From SZUA-430 sp964638635 (GTDB taxonomy: Bacteria; Pseudomonadota; Alphaproteobacteria; Micropepsales; Micropepsaceae): a DNA stretch of 19,639 nucleotides. Location: assembly GCA_964638635.1 (NCBI GenBank), contig CAZXAQ010000076.1:1-19639 (forward strand), in the 5' to 3' direction. A program made the position numbers and the translations under genes. The notes beneath the pieces are model-generated. The model was not told the DNA's origin. It made no database searches and was given only the letters and a program-made list of their open reading frames with translations. Each line of letters opens with the position of its first letter. Position 1 is the stretch's first letter. Below, one piece after another: positions 14,325-19,639 of this stretch.

Positions 14325-14723
14325 TCAATGCCAGAGGCCGAGAATGAGACCATAGAGCGTGTACTGGGCGGTGTGATAGCCGCCGTTGATCGCGAGCAGC
14401 GCGAACGGCTTGTGTTCGAACTGGTAGTTGATGCCGAACGAGCCCGTGATCCAGAACAAGCCCGTCGCGAACCCGGCGGCGGTCGCAAAGCCCAGCTCGG
14501 GTTTCGGGCCGATGAAGGCCGCAAAGCAGAGCGCGCCGAGCAGCGCCCACACGAACGAGATGCCGAAGATCATCGGCATGTTGCCTTGCTTGGCCTTTTC
14601 TTCCGTCATGCCGGACGCCTTCATCCAGGCGTTGCCGAACAGCGCGGGCGAATACCACGCGCCGCCGAGCATGAACGCCGCGATCGCGGCGGCGACGGCG
14701 GCGAGCCAGTTGATCTCCATCAT
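14325..14723 (-). CDS. DUF1761 family membrane protein
   Basis: A 132-aa integral membrane protein with about four helices. The start MMEINWLAAVAAAIAAFMLG followed by AWYSPALFGNAWMKASG is the DUF1761 signature (small residues, then WYSPxLFGxxW). The C-terminus also fits (FALLAINGGYHTAQYTLYGLILG). The molecular role of the family is unknown. GGGAGA lies 6 nt before the ATG. It sits 23 nt after the TetR gene and is probably co-transcribed and controlled by it. Confidence 0.85.
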   Translation of the reverse strand: MMEINWLAAVAAAIAAFMLGGAWYSPALFGNAWMKASGMTEEKAKQGNMPMIFGISFVWALLGALCFAAFIGPKPELGFATAAGFATGLFWITGSFGINYQFEHKPFALLAINGGYHTAQYTLYGLILGLWH

Positions 14724-14746
14724 GTCGTATCTCCCTCTTCACGAGC

Positions 14747-15370
14747 TCATTTGGTTTTGGCGCCGGAAGCCTGAGCCCTGGCTTCAAGCGCATCGAAGTA
14801 CTGGCGGAGCTGTTTGACCGAAGCGTCGTACGCGTCGAGCGTGCGGTAGGTGCGCGACTGCATGACGGCGCCTTCCATCGTGGTTAGGACGAAATGGGCG
14901 AGCGCGCGGCGGTCGAGATCGGCGGGCAGGCGCGCGCCGGCGTCGTTCAGGCAGGTCTCGACGCGGTCGACCCACTGGGTGAAGTTTGCGGCGATGCGTT
15001 CGCGCACGGGCGGGTCGGGTTCGTGGAGCTCGAGCGCGAGGTAGCCGATCGGACAACCGTACTGGCACTCGGTGTTCACCAGATGCTGGCGGTAGCCGCC
15101 GAGCAGTTTGAACACGCGCTCGATCGGGTCGGCGACACCTTCCCAAAGCGGGTTGATGAGCATCGCATCGATGCCGGCGAGGTACATGTCGAGGACGGCG
15201 ATCAGCAGGTCCTGCTTGCCGGGGAAGAAGTGATAGAGGCTGCCCGAGTTCGCGTTCGCCGCTTTCAAGATGTCGGCGATCGACGTCGAGGCGTAGCCCT
15301 TCTCCCAGAACAGCTGCATCGCCACGCCGACGATGCGGGAGCGGGTGTCGCTGGGCTGTTGATTGATCAT
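14747..15370 (-). CDS. TetR/AcrR-family transcriptional regulator
   Basis: A 207-aa repressor-type protein. The N-terminal DNA-binding domain spans about residues 8-55, with the helix-turn-helix STSIADILKAANANSGSLYHFF followed by PGKQDLL, the typical TetR ending. The C-terminal ligand and dimerisation domain (60-200) includes QYGCPIGYLALEL, which has a Cys common in TetR_C members of the YcdC/AcrR-like group. No Shine-Dalgarno sequence precedes the ATG, and a promoter-like element ends 6 nt before it, so a leaderless message is likely. It heads the minus-strand run with DUF1761, the secreted protein and possibly the VOC/monooxygenase pair, and is divergent from the PadR gene. The ligand is unknown. 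Confidence 0.92.
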   Translation of the reverse strand: MINQQPSDTRSRIVGVAMQLFWEKGYASTSIADILKAANANSGSLYHFFPGKQDLLIAVLDMYLAGIDAMLINPLWEGVADPIERVFKLLGGYRQHLVNTECQYGCPIGYLALELHEPDPPVRERIAANFTQWVDRVETCLNDAGARLPADLDRRALAHFVLTTMEGAVMQSRTYRTLDAYDASVKQLRQYFDALEARAQASGAKTK

Positions 15371-15376
15371 TCAACT

Positions 15377-15405
15377 AAGGTAGGAGCCTGGCGGGAGCCT
15401 GTCAA
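15377..15405 (-). promoter_or_regulatory. Promoter of the TetR gene, leaderless type
   Basis: On the minus strand a perfect TTGACA (15405-15400) is followed after exactly 17 nt by TACCTT (15382-15377). Only 6 nt separate this -10 from the ATG at 15370, placing the transcription start at or next to the first base of the start codon. Confidence 0.55.
15383..15400. repeat. 7-bp direct repeat inside the TetR promoter spacer
   Basis: GGAGCCT occurs at 15383-15389 and 15394-15400, with 4 nt between and an 11-bp period (about one helical turn). The pair lies between the -35 and -10 of the TetR promoter, an ideal site for an autoregulatory operator, although TetR operators are usually inverted repeats. 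Confidence 0.4.
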
Positions 15406-15418
15406 ATTTCGGCCGATG

Positions 15419-15432
15419 GCTTGACTTCAAGC
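15419..15432. promoter_or_regulatory. Palindrome over the PadR -35 element
   Basis: GCTTGA-CT-TCAAGC is a perfect 6+2+6 inverted repeat overlapping the TTGACT -35 element. It shares CTTG...CAAG half-sites with the larger palindrome 26 bp downstream, so it may be a second operator for the same regulator. Confidence 0.4.
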
Positions 15433-15448
15433 TTACGCATGATATCTT
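15421..15448 (+). promoter_or_regulatory. Promoter of the PadR cassette
   Basis: TTGACT (15421-15426) and TATCTT (15443-15448) are separated by 16 nt. The -10 ends 10 nt before the PadR ATG, predicting a 5' leader of only a few nucleotides and no ribosome-binding site. Confidence 0.5.
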
Positions 15449-15460
15449 GTTATACAAGAT
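15444..15460. promoter_or_regulatory. PadR-type operator palindrome over -10 and start codon
   Basis: ATCTTGT-TAT-ACAAGAT is a perfect 7+3+7 inverted repeat. It covers most of the -10 hexamer and the first two bases of the PadR start codon. A dimeric repressor bound here would block transcription of its own gene, as is usual for PadR proteins. Confidence 0.6.
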
Positions 15461-15821
15461 GACTGACAAAACAATTACCGAGCGCCGTGGCGAGAACCGT
15501 CGCGCACAAATGATCAAGGGCGTGCTCGAACTGGCGCTGCTTTCCATTCTCGCCAAGCGCTCGCACTACGGGCTCGAGATCCTGCAACGCATGAACGAGG
15601 CAGGCTTGGCCGTGGCGGACGGAACAATCTACCCGCTGCTCCATCGCATGGAGGCGGCTGGGTTCGTCACTTCGGAATGGCGCATCGAGGGCGATCAACA
15701 ACGCCCGCGCAAGTACTACGCGCTCACCAAGCCGGGCGCCGATGAGTTGAAAGCGATGAGCGACGACTGGCGCGATCTGAGGGTGCGCGTCGACACGTTG
15801 ATAGAGAAAGGTGCCCGATGA
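15459..15821 (+). CDS. PadR-family transcriptional regulator
   Basis: A 120-aa winged-helix repressor of the short (type 2) PadR group. Core motifs: KGVLELALLSILAKRSHYGLEI (20-41), DGTIYPLLHRMEAAGFV (54-70, recognition helix and start of the wing), and RPRKYYALTKPGADEL (83-97). The end is a short dimerisation helix. The ATG at 15459 sits inside the palindromic operator and lacks a Shine-Dalgarno sequence. An internal ATG at 15510 would remove the N-terminal arm. The next gene starts within its stop (ATGA), a HAAS-domain partner as is usual for PadR regulators. It probably represses the PadR-HAAS-protease cassette; the signal is unknown. Confidence 0.92.
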   Translation: MTDKTITERRGENRRAQMIKGVLELALLSILAKRSHYGLEILQRMNEAGLAVADGTIYPLLHRMEAAGFVTSEWRIEGDQQRPRKYYALTKPGADELKAMSDDWRDLRVRVDTLIEKGAR

Positions 15822-16384
15822 GCACGCACGCCGATCACCCGCTTCTTGCGGACTATGCCCGCCGACTGCGTTGGGCGCTTGCTTCTTTGCCCGAAGCAGA
15901 CCGAAACGGCATCGTCGACGAGATGCGCTCGCATGTCCTCGATCGAACCGATGCCGGGATGAGCATTGAAGCGTCTCTTGGCGCCTTGGGCGGTCCCGAA
16001 GACTATGCGCGTGCGTTCTGCGAGTCGTATGCGGTGGCGGCGGCGCTGTCGTCGCGCCGCACGCCGCATTTGGTGAGTGCGCTGGTTCAAGGGGCGGCGC
16101 GAAACCTCGCGGCGGCGGGGGCGGGATTTGTTATCCTGCTCGCGTGGTCACTCGCGGCGCTCGTCGTCTTCGTCGCGATCCTCAAGATCGACGACCCGGC
16201 GCATGTCGGATTGTGGCTCGGCGATCGATTCTTCTTCCTTGGGATCATCGACGATCCGTCGGCCGGGCGCGAATTGCTCGGCCCTTGGATCGCGCCGTTC
16301 GCGCTCGTGTGCGTGGTCCTCAGCTGGATCGCAACGCGATCGCTCGCGGCTTGGGCGCTGAAGCGTCTGACGACCAAGCGCTAG
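15818..16384 (+). CDS. HAAS-domain (DUF1700-like) membrane protein partnered with PadR
   Basis: A 188-aa protein. Residues 8-75 form a small helical HAAS-type domain (YARRLRWALASLPEADRNGIVDEMRSHV, then SLGALGGPEDYARAF), a module found almost always beside PadR regulators. Two membrane helices follow at about 98-122 and 157-178, separated by a loop of about 35 residues (DDPAHVGLWLGDRFFF...DDPSAG) that is probably periplasmic. The ATG overlaps the PadR stop by 4 nt. HAAS proteins are thought to sense or transmit signals at the membrane. A regulatory link with PadR is inferred from gene order. Confidence 0.85.
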   Translation: MSTHADHPLLADYARRLRWALASLPEADRNGIVDEMRSHVLDRTDAGMSIEASLGALGGPEDYARAFCESYAVAAALSSRRTPHLVSALVQGAARNLAAAGAGFVILLAWSLAALVVFVAILKIDDPAHVGLWLGDRFFFLGIIDDPSAGRELLGPWIAPFALVCVVLSWIATRSLAAWALKRLTTKR

Positions 16385-16417
16385 TTTCCGACACGTTTCG
16401 ACGATGGAGATCGCCTC

Positions 16418-17323
16418 ATGATCATGAGTTCGCGCGCGCTCGCGCTGTTTCTGGGCAGTTTGCTGTTTGTCAGCTGGGGTTTGCAGTTCGTGGCCCTCGA
16501 CACCGTCGGCGATGTTCGCTCCAAGGACCTCACGCCTTGGCTCATCGGCCTCATGTTCGCGCCAATGCTTTGGTCGGTAGCCTACCTGGCGCTGTTCAAT
16601 CGCCAGGCGTGGAGGCTGATACGGTTTTGGCCGGGCAATCCGCTCTACCTCGTGCTCGGTGCGTTGATCCCGGCGGGTCTCGCGTTCGCGACTCTGTACG
16701 TCTCATTGCAACAAGGTTGGGGCGGTTCGTCCTACTTCACGTTCGCGGCCGACGGTGCGAACGTTGTGCGCGGGCCGTGGGTGATGGGTGCGGGTCAGCA
16801 GGACTGGCTGCTTTTCGCCGTCAACGTTGCCGCCACTGCGCTGTTGTTCGCTTGCGTGAACAGCATCGCGGCCGTCGGCGAGGAGTTCGGCTGGCGCGGC
16901 GTGCTGCAGCACCACATGATCGAACGTATGGGATTTTGGCCGGGCGTCGCGGTGCTCGGGTTCGTTTGGGGCATCTGGCACGCGCCGATCAACCTCGCCG
17001 GATACAACTACGGTGCAGCACCGGAACTGGGCGCGCTGATCATCTTTCCGATCGAGCTGATCGCCATTTCCTTCATCATGGCCTGGTTGACGATTCGCGC
17101 GCGCAGCTTTTGGCCCGCCGTGCTGATGCACGGCTCGGGCAACGGCATCGAAGACGGCGTTATCTCGAGCATTGTTCTCGGCGCCGGCGTTCATCCGCTC
17201 ACGGCTCACCTCACGCAGCTCGGGTTCACGATTGCGCTTGCGCTCGTTTGCTACATGCTGACGCCCCACGCGATCGCGCCGGCGGAGAGCGTGCCGGCTG
17301 GTGCCGACCTCAACCGCGCTTGA
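16418..17323 (+). CDS. CPBP-family intramembrane metalloprotease (CAAX protease-like)
   Basis: A 301-aa protein with about seven to eight membrane helices. Three Abi/CPBP (Rce1-like) motifs are present: GEEFGWR (EExxxR at 155-160), FVWGIWH (FxxxxxH at 182-188) and LMHGSGN (HxxxN at 238-242). These hold the glutamate and histidines that activate water in intramembrane proteolysis. The ATG at 16418 has GGAG 8 nt upstream and lies 33 nt after the HAAS gene, so it is probably the third gene of the PadR cassette. Bacterial members process peptides or act in bacteriocin immunity; the substrate here is unknown. Its end overlaps the convergent small membrane gene by 14 nt. Confidence 0.9.
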   Translation: MIMSSRALALFLGSLLFVSWGLQFVALDTVGDVRSKDLTPWLIGLMFAPMLWSVAYLALFNRQAWRLIRFWPGNPLYLVLGALIPAGLAFATLYVSLQQGWGGSSYFTFAADGANVVRGPWVMGAGQQDWLLFAVNVAATALLFACVNSIAAVGEEFGWRGVLQHHMIERMGFWPGVAVLGFVWGIWHAPINLAGYNYGAAPELGALIIFPIELIAISFIMAWLTIRARSFWPAVLMHGSGNGIEDGVISSIVLGAGVHPLTAHLTQLGFTIALALVCYMLTPHAIAPAESVPAGADLNRA

Positions 17324-17552
17324 GGCCAACATAGACGACGAGCGCGGCAGCAACGGCGGCCGCCGCGCCGAGCGTCACGCCGAACAGAGCGCCAGTCAGA
17401 AGAACGGCGAGCGCAGCGGCGGCAAGCATCAGCACGGCGCGGAGCGTGCGGCTCCACGAGAGCGGCGCGAGCCAGGCGAGCAGAAGCAGCGCCACGCCGG
17501 AGGCGATCCAGGCGACGAACATGACGGCGACGATTTGGGCGAGGTCTTCCAC
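17310..17552 (-). CDS. Small hydrophobic membrane protein, 80 aa
   Basis: An Ala/Leu/Val-rich peptide with two or three membrane helices (residues about 4-30 and 36-77) and a basic end (GLKRG). The open frame uses a GTG start at 17552, 4 nt after the glutamine-synthetase-like gene; an ATG at 17522 would remove ten residues. No strong ribosome-binding site is seen, so translation would rely on coupling. No family is recognised. Its tail overlaps the convergent protease gene. Reality as a gene is likely but not certain, since GC-rich DNA often yields Ala-rich frames. Confidence 0.55.
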   Translation of the reverse strand: MEDLAQIVAVMFVAWIASGVALLLLAWLAPLSWSRTLRAVLMLAAAALAVLLTGALFGVTLGAAAAVAAALVVYVGLKRG

Positions 17553-17556
17553 GCGC

Positions 17557-18933
17557 TCAAGCCGTCCGCAGGTGCCAGCGGTAGTCGAAGTCGGTGACCA
17601 GGGCGAAGAAGCGTTCGCATTCGGCGCGTTTGACGGCCGAGAAGATTTTCACGAAGTCGGCACCGAAATAGTCCTTGATGAAGGCGGAGTCTTCGAACGA
17701 GTCCAGGGCGTCGAACCAGTTCAGCATCAAGCCTTCGGTCGTCGTCAGGTAGCCGTTTCCGGTGGTCGCAGGGCCCGGGTCGATTTTGTTTTTGATGCCG
17801 TGGTGCATGCCGGCGAGGACCGCCGCGGCCGCGAGATAGGGATTCGCGTCGGCGCCGGAGATGCGGTGTTCGACGTGGCGGGTCTTCGGCGGGCCTGCGG
17901 GAATGCGGAACGAGACCGTGCGGTTGTTCACGCCCCAGGTCGGCGCGACCGGCGCGTAGGTGTTGCGGCGGAAGCGGCGGTAGGAGTTCGCGTTCGGGGC
18001 GAAGATCGCCATGCAGTCGTTGATCGTCTTGGCCATGCCGCCGATCGCGTGGCGCAGGAGGTCGTTGCCTTCCACCTTCTCGCTCGCAAAGGCGTTTGCG
18101 CCTTTCGTGTCGTTCAGGCTCAGGTGGATGTGCATGCCGGAGCCCGCGCTTTCGGAGAAGGGCTTCGCCATGAAACATGCGATCATGCCGTGCTTTTCGG
18201 CGACGCCTTTGACGAGGCGTTTGTATTGCATCGCTTCGTCGACGGCTTGCAGCGCGTCGGCGCGGTGGGTCAGCGTGATTTCCATTTGGCCCGGCGCGTA
18301 TTCGCTGATCACGCTTTCGGCGGGCAGGTTCTGCGCGTCGCAGGCGGCGTAGAGCTCGCGCAAGAACGGATCGAAGTCGTCGAGCTCCTGAATGGAATAG
18401 ACTTGGATCTGGTCGTTGTAGAGACCGCCCGGGGCCATCGCGGGGATGATCTTGCCGTCCTTCGCCGCCGCCTTGTCGAGGAGATAGAATTCGAGTTCGA
18501 TCGCGAGGACGGGGTGGAGACCGTCCTTCTTGAGGCGCTCCGAAATGTCGGCGAGCCGCAGGCGCGGGTCGGCGGCGGCGGCCGGGCCGCTGTCGTGATC
18601 GAAGCCGAGTAGCACCTGGCCCGTCTTCTCCAGCCACGGCGTGCGCTTTAAGGTTCCCGGGATCGGATGAGCGAAGCAATCGCGGTCGCCGATCTCCCAG
18701 AGAAGACCAGCTTCTTCCACGTCTTCGCCGAGGACCGTCAGCGCGAACATCGAGGAGGGGAAGGCGCGGCCGTTTTCGTAGACCGACTTCAGTTCGTGCG
18801 GGCGCAGGCCTTTGCCGCGCTGAATGCCGACGGGGTCGGTCATGATCACGTGCACGAGTTCGATGTCGGGATGCTTCTTCAGGAACGTGTCGAGTTCGTT
18901 CAGCGGGTCTTGTTGTTTCTTCGGGTCAAGCAT
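17557..18933 (-). CDS. Glutamine synthetase family protein, PuuA-like (gamma-glutamylpolyamine synthetase)
   Basis: A 458-aa ATP-dependent ligase of the glutamine synthetase superfamily. Metal and ATP motifs: AIELEFYLL (Glu146, Glu148), SEYAPGQMEI (Glu211, Glu218), GSGMHIHLSL (His268, His270), NSYRRFRRNTYAPVAPTWGVNNR (315-338) and RHVEHRISGADANPY (352-366). The adenylylation-site tail of GlnA is absent. Length and sequence fit PuuA-type enzymes, which ligate glutamate to putrescine or a related amine. The ATG overlaps the stop of the upstream aminotransferase by 8 nt, a coupling typical of polyamine-use operons. Substrate (putrescine, another polyamine, ethanolamine or monoamine) is not settled by sequence. 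Confidence 0.88.
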   Translation of the reverse strand: MLDPKKQQDPLNELDTFLKKHPDIELVHVIMTDPVGIQRGKGLRPHELKSVYENGRAFPSSMFALTVLGEDVEEAGLLWEIGDRDCFAHPIPGTLKRTPWLEKTGQVLLGFDHDSGPAAAADPRLRLADISERLKKDGLHPVLAIELEFYLLDKAAAKDGKIIPAMAPGGLYNDQIQVYSIQELDDFDPFLRELYAACDAQNLPAESVISEYAPGQMEITLTHRADALQAVDEAMQYKRLVKGVAEKHGMIACFMAKPFSESAGSGMHIHLSLNDTKGANAFASEKVEGNDLLRHAIGGMAKTINDCMAIFAPNANSYRRFRRNTYAPVAPTWGVNNRTVSFRIPAGPPKTRHVEHRISGADANPYLAAAAVLAGMHHGIKNKIDPGPATTGNGYLTTTEGLMLNWFDALDSFEDSAFIKDYFGADFVKIFSAVKRAECERFFALVTDFDYRWHLRTA

Positions 18934-19639
18934 GAGCGAGCTCGTCTATCGTTTCACTGAGTGCGGTTACGAGACGGTCGGCGTCGGCCGGCGTCGTCGC
19001 GGGGGAGATCAAGATCATATTGTGAAACGGGGTGATCATTACACCCCGGTTAAGAAGCGAAAGATGGATGGACTTTTCGAGGCTGTCGTGGAAGGCGGCC
19101 TCCGCTTCACGGCCCGTGCGGGGCGGTTTCGTGGAGAATTGAAACTCGGTGCGGGCACCGATTTGGGTGACGACCCAAGGCAAGCTGTGTTTGGTGATTA
19201 GGGCTTGGAGATTGGCGCTCAGGCGCTCGGCCAACGGGATCATGTGCGCGTAGGCAGCCTCCGTCATCACGTGCGCCAAGTTCGCGCGCATCGCATGCAT
19301 GGCAAAGGCGTTCGCGGAGAGCGTTGTGCCCATGCCGGAGTGGCCGTGACCGCCGCTCGCCGCTCTCGCGCGGACTTGTTCCATGCGCGTTGCCACATCG
19401 GCGGTGACGCCGAAGACGGCGCAGGGGATGCCGCCTGCGACCGGCTTGCCGAGGACGAAGATGTCGGGGTCGAGGTTTTGTGCGCGGGTGTAGCCGCCGG
19501 GGCCGGTCGAAATCGTGTGGGTTTCGTCGATGATGAGCAGCGTGCCGTGTTGGCGCGTCAGCTTGCGCAGCGCTTCGTGGTAGCCGGCGTCAGGGAGCAC
19601 CATGCCGATGCTCGTCATCGCGGGTTCGGCGAGGACGGC
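18926..19639 (-). CDS. Class III PLP-dependent aminotransferase, 5' end cut by window edge
   Basis: The C-terminal 237 residues of a fold-type I aminotransferase; the open frame continues through the right window edge, beyond the internal ATG at 19618. LLIIDETHTISTGPGGYT contains the Asp that holds the PLP pyridine nitrogen (residue 38 of the visible part), and FVLGKPVAGGIPCAVFG contains the PLP-binding Lys (residue 65). The DETHT form differs from the usual DEVxxGFGR of ornithine and GABA transaminases and is closer to glutamate-1-semialdehyde-aminomutase-like enzymes. The end overlaps the PuuA-like gene by 8 nt, so a role in amine or polyamine catabolism is likely. The exact substrate is unknown. 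Confidence 0.88.
   Translation of the reverse strand, partial: AVLAEPAMTSIGMVLPDAGYHEALRKLTRQHGTLLIIDETHTISTGPGGYTRAQNLDPDIFVLGKPVAGGIPCAVFGVTADVATRMEQVRARAASGGHGHSGMGTTLSANAFAMHAMRANLAHVMTEAAYAHMIPLAERLSANLQALITKHSLPWVVTQIGARTEFQFSTKPPRTGREAEAAFHDSLEKSIHLSLLNRGVMITPFHNMILISPATTPADADRLVTALSETIDELAHA

Noticed and set aside
16144..17334. A 396-residue plus-strand frame overlapping the HAAS and protease genes
   Set aside because: It is a different frame of the same strand, Arg-rich and without domains. The protease motifs lie in the other frame.
17446..18612. A 388-residue plus-strand frame
   Set aside because: It is antisense to the glutamine-synthetase-like gene and has no recognisable domain.

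Overview
The window is about 19.6 kb of GC-rich, densely packed bacterial chromosome. Stops and starts overlap (ATGA, TAGTG and 8-nt overlaps), codon third positions are GC-rich, the tRNA-Phe carries an encoded CCA, and the gene families are typical of environmental Alphaproteobacteria. A Caulobacterales-like host fits best, but that placement is inference. No integrase, transposase, CRISPR array, phage gene or compositional island was seen, and no stretch of more than about 160 bases lacks a gene. The window reads as ordinary chromosome rich in catabolism and small regulatory cassettes.

Left part (1-4695). A minus-strand thiolase is cut by the left edge. It is divergent from a plus-strand subfamily-I haloalkane dehalogenase with a complete catalytic set. 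Next is a three-gene plus-strand operon: an ECF sigma factor, a four-helix membrane protein of unknown family that overlaps the sigma stop, and a Tat-exported serine hydrolase of the beta-lactamase/PBP fold. A TGTAAG-N16-CGTCTA element just before the sigma gene looks like an autoregulated ECF promoter.

Middle (4706-9228). A minus-strand run encodes a dienoyl-CoA-isomerase-like crotonase, two tandem hotdog thioesterases, an aldo/keto-reductase-like protein that has lost its catalytic Tyr and His, and a small four-helix membrane protein. With the edge thiolase this suggests acyl-CoA metabolism. tRNA-Phe(GAA), with a good sigma-70 promoter and a strong hairpin behind it, separates this run from a DUF2332 protein.

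Right-centre (9286-15370). An EamA transporter is divergent from a class A flavin monooxygenase followed by an 85-aa orphan protein. These converge, sharing a CTAG stop, on a minus-strand run headed by a TetR regulator: TetR, DUF1761 membrane protein, a secreted beta-barrel-like protein, a VOC/extradiol-dioxygenase-like protein and a salicylate-hydroxylase-like monooxygenase. The last two are translationally coupled and could form a hydroxylation plus ring-cleavage pair.

Right end (15459-19639). A PadR regulator, a HAAS-domain membrane protein and a CPBP/CAAX-type intramembrane protease form a plus-strand cassette. Its start region carries two palindromes sharing CTTG...CAAG half-sites. On the minus strand an aminotransferase (cut by the right edge), a PuuA-like glutamine synthetase and a small membrane protein form a coupled unit, probably for polyamine or amine use by the gamma-glutamyl route.

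The ECF, TetR and PadR genes all lack a Shine-Dalgarno sequence and have promoter-like elements ending 6 to 10 nt before the ATG, so all three are predicted to make leaderless or nearly leaderless transcripts.
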